Positions 7,728 to 16,656 are shown, counted from the first letter of the stretch. The stretch: DNA of 64,000 nt from Haloferax sp. Q22 (GCF_001482285.1 NZ_LOEP01000027.1:124001-188000), one strand, 5' to 3'. Notes: generated by a model from the letters alone, not told the origin. Made by a program: numbers and translations.

Positions 7728-10700
7728 ATGAGCGACGCTAACCTCTCGACGGACGAACTCGTGCTTCCGGTCAAGCGGACCGAAGGCGAGACCCTCGAAG
7801 CGCGGATGACGGGCAACGCCTACAGTAACATTCTCCCCGCCCGCTACCTCCGCAAGGACGCCGACGGCGACCTCGTCGAGACGCAGGAGGACCTGTTCCC
7901 CCGCGTCGCGAAGAACATCGCGCTCGCCGAGGCCGTCTTCGAGGCCGAAAAGCGCGACATCGAAATCACGGTCACACCTGACCTCATCAAGCCGGACCAC
8001 CCGCGCCGCGACGAACTCGCCGAGGAGGTCTTCGGCAAGGGCGTCACGGCCGACGACGACGAGGCCGAAACGACACTTTCGGTGTACAACGTCAACAAGT
8101 TCGCCTACGACACGCTCGTCCCCGAACTCCCGTCGGAAGTACGCGAGACCGTCGTCGAGAAGCGCGAGACGTTCGAAGAGATGATGGGACAGCTCTCCTT
8201 TATGCCGAACTCGCCGACGCTGATGAACGCCGGCGACGAGCTTCAGCAGCTCTCGGCCTGTTTCGTCGACTCGCCGGGCGACGACATCACCGACATCCAC
8301 CAGACGGCCAAGGAGGCCGCCGAGGTGTTCCAGTCCGGCGGCGGCATGGGCTACGCCTTCTGGAAGCTCCGCCCCTACGGCGACGCGGTCGGTTCGACCG
8401 GCGGCATCGCCTCCGGCCCCATCACGTTCATGCGGACGTTCGACCAAATGTGCGAGACCATCGCGCAGGGCGGCGCGCGCCGCGGCGCGCAGATGGGCGT
8501 CATGCGCGTCAGCCATCCCGACGTCATCCAGTTCCTCCACGCGAAGAACAAGGACGTCTCGCTCGCGCACACGCTCCGCCTGAACGACCCCGACGACTTC
8601 ACCCACACCAAGTTCGTCGACGCGCTCGACGAAGCGCGCGAACTTATCGACGAGGACGGTCGCGTCCCCAAGCACCTCCGTAACGCCGTCGAAGGCCACC
8701 TCTCGAACTTCAACATCTCGGTCGGCATCACCGACGGCTTCATGGAGGCGCTCTACAACGACGAGGAGTTCGTCTTCACGAACCCCCGCACCGAAGAGCC
8801 GCACGTCGCCACGCCCCAGACGAAGGAAATCTACGACATGTTCGGTCTCGGCGACTACGTCGAGGTTGGCGAGGTTCTCTCGGTCCCCGCGAAAGAACTC
8901 TGGGATCAGATTATCGAGGGCGCGTGGGAGAACGGCGAACCGGGCGTCGTCTACCTCGAACGCGCGAACAAGCAGCACTCCTTCGACGTCGAAAAGCACC
9001 CCGACCACCGCATCCTCGCGACCAACCCCTGCGGCGAACAGCCGCTCGAGGAGTACGAGGCGTGTAACCTCGGTCACATTAACCTCTCGACGCTCGTCGC
9101 CGAGGATTCGCCCGACTGGCGCGTCTGGTACGACGCCCACGGCGACGAGTACGACTCGCTGGAGGCCGCGACGGACGCCTTCCTCGAAGACGCTGTCGAC
9201 TGGGAGGAGTTCGACCACCGCATCGAAAACGGCACGCGCTTCCTCGAAAACGTCGTCACGATGTCGGACTTCCCGGTTGAGAAGATCGAGGAGAAGGTCC
9301 GCGAACTCCGTAAAATCGGACTCGGCATCATGGGGCTCGCCCAGATGTACATCCAGCTCGGCGTCCGCTACGGCTCCGACGAGGGCAACGAAATCGCCCA
9401 ACAGCTCATGACCCACATCAACCACGGGTCCAAGCGGGCGTCCCACGAACTCGCCGAAGAACGCGGCCCGTTCGAGGCGTGGGAGGACTCGAAGTACGCG
9501 AACCCGACCGAGTACCGCGAGTGGTTCGAACACCACACCGGCGAGTCCGCCGACGACTGGGAAGACGGCTACCCGATCCGCAACCACAACACGACGACCA
9601 TCGCCCCGACGGGCACCACGTCGATGGTGTCGAACACCACCGGCGGCTGTGAGCCCATCTACAACGTCGCCTACTACAAGAACGTCTCCGACGACGTCCA
9701 GGGCGACGAGATGCTCGTCGAGTTCGACGACTACTTCCTCCGCGTGCTGGAGGCCAACGACATCGACGTCGAGGCCGTCAAGCGCGAGGCCCAAGAGCAG
9801 ATGGCCAACAACGAGTTCGACGGCGTCGCCTCGCTGTCGACCGTCCCGGACGCCATCTCCGAACTGTTCGTCGTAACCTCCGACCTCGCGGGCATCGAGC
9901 ACGCGGGCGTCCAGTGCGCCCTCCAGAGCGGCGTCGACTCCGCTATCTCGAAGACCTGTAACTTCCCGAACAGCGCGTCGAAGGAGGACATGGACGAGGT
10001 CTACCGCTACATCTACGACCACGGCGGCAAGGGCGTCACCGTCTACCGCGACGGCACCCGCTCGAAGCAGGTGCTCACCACGCGCGCGAAGAACACCGAA
10101 TTCTCCGACGACGAGGAGGCCGCCGAAGCCATCGTCTCGCAGATTCGCGACGTGTTCGGCGACGTAGAGGCGTTCCTCGAATCCGAAGAGGTCTCGGACC
10201 TCATCGGCAGCGAACTCGAACTCGCCTTCGCCGACTCCCCGAGCGACGTTGGCAAGAAGCGCCCCCGTCCGGACGTGCTGTACGGCGTCACTCAGCGCAT
10301 CGATACCGGCTACGGGAAGCTCTACGTCAACATCAACGAGGACGAACACGGCGAGCCGTTCGAGCTGTTCGCCAACATCGGTAACTCCGGCGGCTTCACC
10401 GCCTCCTTCACCGAGGCGCTCGCCAAGACCGTCTCCACGTCGCTCCGCTCGGGGGTCGACCCCGAGGAGATTGCGAACGAACTGAAGGGTATCCGGAGCC
10501 CGAAGGTCGCCTGGGACAAAGGCGAGCAGATTAACTCCATCCCGGACGCCATCGGCACCGCGATGCGCCGGTACCTCGACGGCGACATCGACAAGGGCTA
10601 CCCGCAACAGCAGAACCTGACTGAGGTCGAAGCCGAGGCCGCCGCGGCCGAGGACACGAACACCGACGGCGGCGTCGCCGTCGACGACGAGTCCAACGGT

Positions 10701-10829
10701 AACTCTGACGCCGTCGCGGACCTGCTCGCGGCGGGCGAGAGCCCCGAGTGTCCCGAGTGCGGCGAGATGGACCTCTACTACTCCGAAGGCTGTAAGACCT
10801 GCCAGAACTGCGGCTGGTCCGAGTGCTGA
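7728..10829 (+). CDS. nrdJ: Adenosylcobalamin-dependent ribonucleotide reductase (class II)
   Basis: Reduces ribonucleotides to deoxyribonucleotides using a B12-derived radical, independent of oxygen. The 1033 residues form a continuous barrel with no intein. Visible motifs are QLSACFVDSPGDD (first redox cysteine near residue 177), QSGGGMGYAF, GGARRGAQMGV, NPCGEQPLEEYEACNLGHIN (near residue 434) and APTGTTSM. The last ~27 residues hold a zinc-ribbon-like Cys cluster (CPECGE...CKTCQNCGW), typical of long archaeal class II enzymes and probably acting in re-reduction of the active site. A 22-codon ORF precedes it by one base. A T-rich tract follows at 10885. Confidence 0.95.
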   Translation: MSDANLSTDELVLPVKRTEGETLEARMTGNAYSNILPARYLRKDADGDLVETQEDLFPRVAKNIALAEAVFEAEKRDIEITVTPDLIKPDHPRRDELAEEVFGKGVTADDDEAETTLSVYNVNKFAYDTLVPELPSEVRETVVEKRETFEEMMGQLSFMPNSPTLMNAGDELQQLSACFVDSPGDDITDIHQTAKEAAEVFQSGGGMGYAFWKLRPYGDAVGSTGGIASGPITFMRTFDQMCETIAQGGARRGAQMGVMRVSHPDVIQFLHAKNKDVSLAHTLRLNDPDDFTHTKFVDALDEARELIDEDGRVPKHLRNAVEGHLSNFNISVGITDGFMEALYNDEEFVFTNPRTEEPHVATPQTKEIYDMFGLGDYVEVGEVLSVPAKELWDQIIEGAWENGEPGVVYLERANKQHSFDVEKHPDHRILATNPCGEQPLEEYEACNLGHINLSTLVAEDSPDWRVWYDAHGDEYDSLEAATDAFLEDAVDWEEFDHRIENGTRFLENVVTMSDFPVEKIEEKVRELRKIGLGIMGLAQMYIQLGVRYGSDEGNEIAQQLMTHINHGSKRASHELAEERGPFEAWEDSKYANPTEYREWFEHHTGESADDWEDGYPIRNHNTTTIAPTGTTSMVSNTTGGCEPIYNVAYYKNVSDDVQGDEMLVEFDDYFLRVLEANDIDVEAVKREAQEQMANNEFDGVASLSTVPDAISELFVVTSDLAGIEHAGVQCALQSGVDSAISKTCNFPNSASKEDMDEVYRYIYDHGGKGVTVYRDGTRSKQVLTTRAKNTEFSDDEEAAEAIVSQIRDVFGDVEAFLESEEVSDLIGSELELAFADSPSDVGKKRPRPDVLYGVTQRIDTGYGKLYVNINEDEHGEPFELFANIGNSGGFTASFTEALAKTVSTSLRSGVDPEEIANELKGIRSPKVAWDKGEQINSIPDAIGTAMRRYLDGDIDKGYPQQQNLTEVEAEAAAAEDTNTDGGVAVDDESNGNSDAVADLLAAGESPECPECGEMDLYYSEGCKTCQNCGWSEC

Positions 10830-10873
10830 ACGCGAGACGGTAACTCGCCACCTCGCTTCTCGTCCGTCACTCG

Positions 10874-10898
10874 CTTTCCGCTCTTTTTGTTTTGCGCT
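10874..10898 (+). terminator. T-tract terminator after nrdJ
   Basis: TTTCCGCTCTTTTTGTTTT lies 45-65 bases after the nrdJ stop codon. Haloarchaeal transcripts commonly end in such U-rich tracts without a strong hairpin. Confidence 0.5.
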
Positions 10899-11559
10899 CT
10901 CCGTTCCCCAGGTGCCAGTGCTATCCTGTCTCGCTGGCGTGTCCGACACGAAGGCCTCGTTGAGGTCGGCGGGAGAGACACGCCAATAGCGGACTCCATC
11001 GCTCGCCCAGTAATCCCCTCTGCTCGCGGATAGCTATCGCTCCCTCGTGATGGACCGCCCGTCGACGACGGGAGAAATGCAGTGAAACGGAGTGTGTCTG
11101 TGGAGTCCGCGCTCGTATCGCTCTTGTGACTCCACGCTGTTCGAGACGATGCGTATCGACCGACGAGAGACAGACGCACTCGCTCAACCCTTACTTGACT
11201 GCGTAGCACGTCGTGAACGGCGGTCGCGTCGGCCCACGCAGATGGTCACGACTGCTATCGCTCTCAGTTCACTCACGGCGGTCCGGCCATCGCTCGGTGC
11301 AATTCGTTCCCCACACGTCGCTGACGGAACGCGAAGGCCGGCCTCCAATGAAACCAAACCACGCACAGCGACTGGGGAAGAACGAGGTCAGCTTCGGTAC
11401 GTCCGCGCGTCTCGGTTCTGTATTGCCGTCTGGTCGTCAAGCGGAGTCGTCGCGACTAGCTGGTGTTGACTTCAAGGTCAACATATCGGGACGCTACTCG
11501 CCGTTTGAGTGCACACGACTGTCGACGCGAGTGCTGCGGCTATCAGGTCAGCGTCGAAA
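10899..11559. other. Long non-coding stretch between nrdJ and the S-layer gene
   Basis: About 660 bases in which no open frame has a believable composition, start or motif. The most regular element is a 20-base inverted repeat, TGTTGAC (11464-11470), TTCAAG, GTCAACA (11477-11483), located beyond the S-layer gene's 3' end. Codon-position bias is absent, so this could be degraded coding DNA or a junction left by exchange of the surface-gene block. Confidence 0.45.
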
Positions 11560-11565
11560 GAAAGG

Positions 11566-11588
11566 AAAAACGCCGGGAAGAGTCCCGG
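11566..11588 (-). terminator. Hairpin plus T-tract terminator of the S-layer gene
   Basis: On the minus strand CCGGG (11584-11588 on +) pairs with CCCGG (11573-11577) over a six-base loop, followed directly by TTTTT and further T-rich DNA. It begins about 14 bases after the S-layer gene stop codon. The layout is that of a bacterial-type intrinsic terminator, which is reasonable for a very highly expressed gene. Confidence 0.65.
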
Positions 11589-11601
11589 TGGTTAGCTGTC
11601 G

Positions 11602-13995
11602 TTAGTTGTCGCGGCGGACCGCGAGGAGCGCAGCGGCGACGAGCGCGACGAGGGCGACAACGACACCGAAGCCGGGCGTCTGGGACGACGTGGTGGTCGT
11701 CTCAGCCGTCGTGGTGGCGGCGGTGGTCGTCGTAGCTGCCGTCGTGGTCGTCGTCGTGGTCGTCGTGGTGTCAGCCGTCGTGGTGGTCTCCGTAGCCGTC
11801 GTGGTGTCGGAGGACACCGACTCAACGACGTTACCGTCGACCTCTTCGTTCGGTGCGACGCCACCGCGGGCCGTCACCGTGAAGGTGTCGCCGACGCTCT
11901 GCTCGGAGAAGTCGAAGCTACCCGAGAGCGAGCCGTCTGCCTGGACGTAGACCGTAGCGGTCTTCAGGAAGCGCGGCTGCGTGTCGCCGTCGGACTCAAC
12001 GCGGAGCGTGAGTTCCGTACCGGGCGCGACGTTCGAGGAACCAGAGATCATCTGGTCCGCAGCGTTCGTCACGTTGATCGGGTCGGCGAGGGTGTGCTCG
12101 GCTTCGAGGTGCTCGTAGGAGTCAGTCGCCGCGGAGTCCTCGTCAACGAGTGCGAGGCCACTGACGTCGTCTTCCTCAACCATCTTGAACTCGACGTCGA
12201 ACGAGTCGTCGTCGTCGATGGAGACCTCGTTGCTCGCGGAGAGCTCACCGGACGAGAGCTGTCCGTCGTCGTTGGTGTCGCGGTACGCTTCGATCTGGTC
12301 GGAGTCGAACGCGACGAAGTACGTGTCGTTATCGCCGTCGGCGATGACCGAGGCGTTAGCGACGTTGATGATCTTCGGGTCGCGGTTCGGGTCCGGGTTC
12401 GTCTGGTTGATCGTCAGACGGTAGGAGTCGTCGTAGCCGTTACTGGTCGCGAAGAAGTTCGGGGTCTCGTCGTCCTGAGCGCCGACTGCGCCCTCGAGGC
12501 CGGAGGCCTCGATCTGGACGATGACCTGGTCACCGAAGGCGATCTGGCTGTCCTCGGTGATGTTGCCGTTCTCGAGCGCTTCAGTGACGTCGTCGAGGTC
12601 ACCGAGCGTCTCGCCGGACGGGGCGGTCCACGTGCGGACCGCGGAGACGCCGCCTTCCTCGAGGACGAGGGTTGCGACGTTCTGGCCGTCACCGACCGAG
12701 CTACCCGGCTCGACGGAGAGGTCGTAGTCGCCCGCGTCGATGAGGTTGCTCGTGGCGAGGCCGACGCCCGTTGCGCCGTCGCTGCCGGTCAGAATCTCGT
12801 CGTCGTCGTCTTCAACGTCGAAGACCTGACTGACGGACGTGTCGTTCGAGTTGTAGGAGTTCCACAGAACGACGACTTCGCCGTCGTCGTTACCGTCTTC
12901 GACGGTGACGTTCGCGGAGTAACCCTGATCGTCGCTACCAATGGTGACCGTCGCAGTGTCGGTGTTTTCGAGGGTCACCGGGATGGCGACGACGTCACCG
13001 CGCTGCTCGGTGATGACGGACTGGGCGAAGCTCGCACGGCCGTCACCGGCCTTTTCGACGGTAATCGTGTCGGATTCGAGCGTGATGCCAGTGTTGAGGT
13101 CAGTTGCAACGACCGTGTAGTCGCCAGTGTCGGACTCGGAGACGTTGAAGTCGAAGTCAGCCTCACCCTGACCGTCAAGAGAGACGTTCTGCGTCGCGTA
13201 CGTGTCCCCGTTGGACTCAACGAGTTCGACGCGGACAGAACGGCTAGAGTCACGTGCCGAGACCGTACCCGAGATGTCATCGTCGGTCGTGACGTTCAGG
13301 TCGTCGATGTCAACTGCGAAGTTGAGGCTGCGGACCGTGAGGTTGATCGTCGTGGAGCCACCGACCGTGATGTCGTACGTACCGGTCTCGAGACCGGACG
13401 TGTCGAGCACGTAGACCGTACTGTTCGCGCCCGTCGAACGCTGGACGAAGTAGTCGTCGGTCGCGTCTTCCGTCCCTTCGACGACAACGCCGGTGTTCAC
13501 ACCGGACGTGTTCGCGTTGATAGCGAGCTTCTCACCGACGTAGGCGCTCTCCGTGGTGGCGGACTCGCTGAACGTCTGAGCCGCGAAGAAGACATCCTTC
13601 TCACCGTCGTTGGTGAGCGTCGAACCGTCCTCAGCGGACGTGATGTCGTCGGAGAGTTCGACGGTGATGTCGTTCGAGCGGATCACGTTGTTGACCGAGA
13701 TGACGACCGTGCCGTTCGTGGTCTGGCTGACGGAGTAGGCCGAGCTCGCAAGCTCGTCACCGTCGTCAGCGACCGTGAAGTTGTCTGTCGTCAGACTGGC
13801 GGAGTCAACATTGTGAGAGAACGGTACCTCGATGACGGCGTTTCCGCCGTCGACGTAGTGAACGGCGCCTCCGCGGTAGCGGAAGTCACCGTCTGCCGCA
13901 GCAGCACTACCCGTAAACGCGATGGACCCGGCGAAAACCGAGAAGACCATCAGCGCAGCGAGAAGAACCGCGCGGATTTGCTTATTGCGTGTCAT
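11602..13995 (-). CDS. csg: S-layer (cell surface) glycoprotein
   Basis: The 797-residue surface glycoprotein expected to form the crystalline cell wall layer. The N-terminal signal peptide (MTRNKQIRAVLLAALMVFSV...GSAAAA) matches the haloarchaeal S-layer type with cleavage near residue 33. The long acidic beta-rich body has many N-X-S/T sequons (NFT, NGT, NTS, NLT, NVT, NDT, NIT). Near the C-terminus is a Thr-rich stretch likely to carry O-glycans, followed by PGFGVVVALVALVAAALLAV and RRDN, the PGF-CTERM signal for archaeosortase ArtA processing and lipid attachment. The ATG at 13995 is chosen for the signal peptide; an upstream in-frame extension of 64 codons lacks one. The body does not resemble Haloferax volcanii Csg closely as I recall it. 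Confidence 0.93.
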   Translation of the reverse strand: MTRNKQIRAVLLAALMVFSVFAGSIAFTGSAAAADGDFRYRGGAVHYVDGGNAVIEVPFSHNVDSASLTTDNFTVADDGDELASSAYSVSQTTNGTVVISVNNVIRSNDITVELSDDITSAEDGSTLTNDGEKDVFFAAQTFSESATTESAYVGEKLAINANTSGVNTGVVVEGTEDATDDYFVQRSTGANSTVYVLDTSGLETGTYDITVGGSTTINLTVRSLNFAVDIDDLNVTTDDDISGTVSARDSSRSVRVELVESNGDTYATQNVSLDGQGEADFDFNVSESDTGDYTVVATDLNTGITLESDTITVEKAGDGRASFAQSVITEQRGDVVAIPVTLENTDTATVTIGSDDQGYSANVTVEDGNDDGEVVVLWNSYNSNDTSVSQVFDVEDDDDEILTGSDGATGVGLATSNLIDAGDYDLSVEPGSSVGDGQNVATLVLEEGGVSAVRTWTAPSGETLGDLDDVTEALENGNITEDSQIAFGDQVIVQIEASGLEGAVGAQDDETPNFFATSNGYDDSYRLTINQTNPDPNRDPKIINVANASVIADGDNDTYFVAFDSDQIEAYRDTNDDGQLSSGELSASNEVSIDDDDSFDVEFKMVEEDDVSGLALVDEDSAATDSYEHLEAEHTLADPINVTNAADQMISGSSNVAPGTELTLRVESDGDTQPRFLKTATVYVQADGSLSGSFDFSEQSVGDTFTVTARGGVAPNEEVDGNVVESVSSDTTTATETTTTADTTTTTTTTTTAATTTTAATTTAETTTTSSQTPGFGVVVALVALVAAALLAVRRDN

Positions 13996-14133
13996 TGTTG
14001 GTGGATGTTGCAGTCGGGGACATCGTTTTCGTCGACCCTCGGACGGAACCAAGCCGGGCAGAACCCGGGCCGAGGCGAGGTACTCACAGATGCCTCCGTG
14101 GGCAGGGGTACAGTTTGCTCTGTTGACCGTTCG

Positions 14134-14250
14134 CGGTAAATACTTTGTGTGATTGAACGGTCTCTGAAACGTTACCAATCGTGTCACTCAGGCCTCGAAA
14201 CCCGATTCTACCCCACAAAGCATATGTACGTCTGTTGAAAATATATCTAG
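14134..14250 (-). promoter_or_regulatory. Candidate S-layer gene promoters and long 5' leader
   Basis: On the minus strand there are two AT-rich elements: AGATATATTTTC around 14237-14247 and AAAGTATTTA around 14137-14146. If used, transcripts would start near 14213 and 14112 and carry leaders of roughly 215 and 115 bases before the ATG at 13995. Tandem promoters and a leader would fit a very strongly expressed gene. Confidence 0.45.
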
Positions 14251-14280
14251 CGCGTGCGCAGGCACCTTGGGTAGGAACGA

Positions 14281-14302
14281 CGTCCCCGGTTCGCCGGGGA
14301 CG
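14281..14302. other. Perfect 9-bp hairpin with TTCG tetraloop
   Basis: CGTCCCCGG (14281-14289), TTCG, CCGGGGACG (14294-14302). The stem is uninterrupted and the loop is the exceptionally stable UUCG tetraloop. It lies between the divergent S-layer and pilin genes, upstream of the candidate S-layer promoter. It could be a terminator, a processing signal or part of a small RNA. Confidence 0.55.
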
Positions 14303-14780
14303 GACTCGTTCTCGATAACTATTCGACGAGCACCGGCTGTCAAACGAAGTCACTCGATATCGGTACTCCGCGCAGATTCGAAGAGGGGCCCGCGACCACA
14401 GGTGTACGCACCTCGCACTGCACCAACGCGTACGTGCGAGAGATACAGCTAGTTCTCATCGTACGGTTATCCTCGCCAGCCGACAACCTCACCGAGTAGT
14501 CCAAAAAGAACGACCGGGAACGTGTCAGAAATTCTTTGAACCTGTTCGACGACGAAGTGCCATTATCCCCTTAAGCGACATATAAACACTATATTAATGC
14601 TCGAACTGTTGGGAGAAACCATCCATTAATCTGGCACGTACATTTAAGTTATCCCGGGGATACGAGTCGATTGGACACACCGCGACGGGTGCCGGGCAGG
14701 GATGGCGGTTGCGCAGTGATGAACGCGTGCGCACCGGCGTCTTCGGCGAGCGATACCGTCCCGGGTGTCGGACACAACGC
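14303..14780. promoter_or_regulatory. AT-rich region upstream of the pilin pair
   Basis: No gene seen. Candidate TATA elements on the + strand are ACATATAAACAC (14579-14589) and ACATTTAAGTTATC (14640-14653). Either would give a leader of roughly 100-175 bases before the pilin ATG at 14781. Confidence 0.4.
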
Positions 14781-15209
14781 ATGCAACTCAAACATCTCTT
14801 CACGGAAGACCGTGCAGTCAGTCCCGTCATCGGGGTTATCCTGATGGTGGCGATTACAGTTATCCTCGCGGCCGTTATCGGTACCTTCGTCCTCGGTCTC
14901 GGCGACCAAGTCAGCGAGACGGCTCCGCAGGCGAGCTTTAGTTTTGATTATGACGGGTCTAGTGCGCTGACGATCACCCACGAGAGCGGTGAGCAGATTC
15001 CGGCGAACCAAGTCACCATAACCGGTGACTTTGACAGCCCCGGTAATTCTTGGACTTCTTACGCAGGCTCTGATCCAATTACTGCTGGTGGTTCAGCAGT
15101 TGTAAACAAAAGTGCTGGATTCAGCGATGGTGACACCGTCCGCGTCGTCTGGACTTCCGAGAGTGGTAGTACGTCGTCTACCCTGCAAAAGTGGACCTAC
15201 AACGGATAG
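14781..15209 (+). CDS. Type IV pilin (PilA-like), first of a pair
   Basis: A 142-residue adhesion pilin. A short charged leader MQLKHLFTEDR is followed by the archaeal pilin H-domain [20 protein letters not shown] and [13 protein letters not shown]; the prepilin peptidase PibD should cut between R and A at about residue 11. This H-domain is the one typical of Haloferax PilA proteins. The globular part is short (about 95 residues) with one NKS sequon and ends with a VVWTSESGS...TLQKW motif shared with the next gene. The ATG at 14781 is chosen because the leader fits; upstream codons would add Arg-rich residues. The next pilin starts immediately after the stop codon. Confidence 0.9.
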   Translation: MQLKHLFTEDRAVSPVIGVILMVAITVILAAVIGTFVLGLGDQVSETAPQASFSFDYDGSSALTITHESGEQIPANQVTITGDFDSPGNSWTSYAGSDPITAGGSAVVNKSAGFSDGDTVRVVWTSESGSTSSTLQKWTYNG

Positions 15210-15689
15210 ATGAATTTCAAACAACTCCTCGCAGAGGATGACGCGGTGTCACCAGTTATCGGAGTTATCCTCATGGTCGCAATTACAGTCATTCTTGCGG
15301 CCGTTATCGGCACGTTCGTCCTCGGCCTCGGCGACCAAGTCGGCGACACCGCCCCGCAGGCGAGTTTCAGCTTCGACTATCAGGACGCCTCCGGGAGCAA
15401 CCCGGACAACCTGACCGTAACCCACGACAGCGGTACCGCGATAGATAGCGAGAACATCAAACTCACCGCGTCTACGAACTTCGATTTCATCACGTCCGGA
15501 ACGCCGGACGGGACGATGAATAGCTCGAAGTCCTTCGCAGACATGGGCGTCTCTGGTGACGTGACTGCCGGAACGTCCGTCCAAGTCGGAAACAACACCT
15601 TCGACAGCGCAACGTTCCGCATCGTCTGGACCTCTGAGAGTGGTAGTAACTCCGCCACGCTCCAGAAGTGGTCCGGCCCCGACGCCTAA
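15210..15689 (+). CDS. Type IV pilin (PilA-like), second of a pair
   Basis: A 159-residue pilin whose ATG is the first base after the previous stop codon. The leader [11 protein letters not shown] precedes the same H-domain ([15 protein letters not shown]...), and the next segment [13 protein letters not shown] and the C-terminal [16 protein letters not shown] match its neighbour, so the two are tandem paralogues. The middle region differs and carries NLT, NSS and NNT sequons. The pair probably forms or mixes within the same pilus. H-domain DNA is also closely similar between the copies. Confidence 0.9.
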   Translation: MNFKQLLAEDDAVSPVIGVILMVAITVILAAVIGTFVLGLGDQVGDTAPQASFSFDYQDASGSNPDNLTVTHDSGTAIDSENIKLTASTNFDFITSGTPDGTMNSSKSFADMGVSGDVTAGTSVQVGNNTFDSATFRIVWTSESGSNSATLQKWSGPDA

Positions 15690-15854
15690 ACGCGACACAA
15701 CCTTCGCGGCAACGTTTTCTTCGGAGCGACCGACCACGCAGCGTTGCGACTGTCGCGACCGTGACGGAGCGCGTCGCTATCACGGCGACGGCGAACGAAA
15801 CGTGCGCTCACGAGAAAAGACGGTTTTAGTCAGTACGACGGTCGAGTGCCGGAG

Positions 15855-16043
15855 TCAGACCGGACGGCCGCCCTCGGACGTGCCGACCAGCCACGTCCCG
15901 AGCGTGAGCGCGCCGGCACCGACGCCGAGCGCGTAGGACATTACCTGTGCGGCGTTCGGCAGCATTCCCGGCAGCATCGCGAGCGTCCCGACGATCATCA
16001 GCGCCATCCCGATGACGGCTTGCTTCGAACTGAGCAGTCCCAT
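15855..16043 (-). CDS. Small two-helix membrane protein
   Basis: A 62-residue protein starting MGLLSSKQAVIGM. There are two hydrophobic segments, AVIGMALMIVGTLAML and VMSYALGVGAGALTLGTWLVG, separated by a short Pro/Asn loop, and a short tail. No charged catalytic residues. The family is not one I can name; small proteins of this kind are common in haloarchaea. It is convergent with the pilin pair and precedes nothing in an operon. Confidence 0.65.
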   Translation of the reverse strand: MGLLSSKQAVIGMALMIVGTLAMLPGMLPNAAQVMSYALGVGAGALTLGTWLVGTSEGGRPV

Positions 16044-16095
16044 GTCGGTCTCTCCGGAAGCGTCCGATATGGAACTTGCGCTTTTGCTTCGCCGA

Positions 16096-16656
16096 TTACT
16101 CGTAGTCCTGTTCGCCGGCGGGAACGACTACGTCCAGCCAGTTCTCCTCGGGGGGAAGCGGACACTCGAACGTGTCGGTGAACGCGCAGAACGGGTTGTA
16201 CGCGAGGTTGAAGTCCACGACGACTTCGTCCAACTCGTCGAGGGGCGCGTCGGGCGTGAGTTCCATGTAGCGACCGCCGTTGTAGGTCTGCTGTCCGGTC
16301 GTCTTGTCACGGAAGGGGACGAACAGCGTCGGCGAGTCATCGTGTTCCTGGCGATACGCGCCGAGGGTGAGTTCGCTGTCGCGGAGTTCGAAGTGGAACG
16401 TGGCGACGCGGAGATACCGGACCTCGCCGTCGGTCGAGGTGTCCATCGTCACCGGTTCGGGGTCGTCGTGCGTCTCGACCGACGCGGTCACCCGGTAGTC
16501 GGGGTCGGGGTCGAAGTAGTCGAGGCCGTCGAAGTCGTCCCGGTCTGCCGGCGGAATCGGCGACTGGGGGTGCGACCCGAAGAAGTCGTCTTTCTCCTCG
16601 CGCTTCGTCCGGAGTTCGGAGACGTAGGCGTCGGCGTCGAACGCGTCGGCGGTCAT
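16096..16656 (-). CDS. DUF1684 family protein
   Basis: A 186-residue soluble protein recognised as DUF1684 by the run DFFGSHPQSPI near the N-terminus, LFVPFRDKTTGQQTYNGGRYMEL in pieces at about residues 110-132, and DFNLAYNPFCAFTDTFECPLPP near the C-terminus (about residues 147-168). These Tyr/Asn/Pro/Cys-rich motifs are the family core. It is cytoplasmic with no signal. The biochemical role of DUF1684 is not known to me. The start ATG at 16656 gives MTADAFDADAYVSEL. Confidence 0.8.
   Translation of the reverse strand: MTADAFDADAYVSELRTKREEKDDFFGSHPQSPIPPADRDDFDGLDYFDPDPDYRVTASVETHDDPEPVTMDTSTDGEVRYLRVATFHFELRDSELTLGAYRQEHDDSPTLFVPFRDKTTGQQTYNGGRYMELTPDAPLDELDEVVVDFNLAYNPFCAFTDTFECPLPPEENWLDVVVPAGEQDYE

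Noticed and set aside
7728-10829. Possible intein in ribonucleotide reductase
   Set aside because: Haloarchaeal nrdJ often carries inteins, but the enzyme motifs run continuously and there is no LAGLIDADG or HN-C splice motif.
7524-10949. A very long open frame on the minus strand opposite nrdJ
   Set aside because: It is a GC-bias shadow of nrdJ: its composition is dominated by Val, Asp, Arg and Gly, no family motif is present, and nrdJ itself is unmistakable.
10899-11559. Transposase or other pseudogene between nrdJ and csg
   Set aside because: Several short frames exist on both strands, but none shows recognisable transposase residues or codon bias; left as unexplained non-coding DNA.
12094-14139. 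Long + strand open frame opposite the S-layer gene
   Set aside because: Antisense shadow; Val/Asp/Arg-rich without motifs, while the minus strand encodes a complete S-layer protein with signal peptide and PGF tail.
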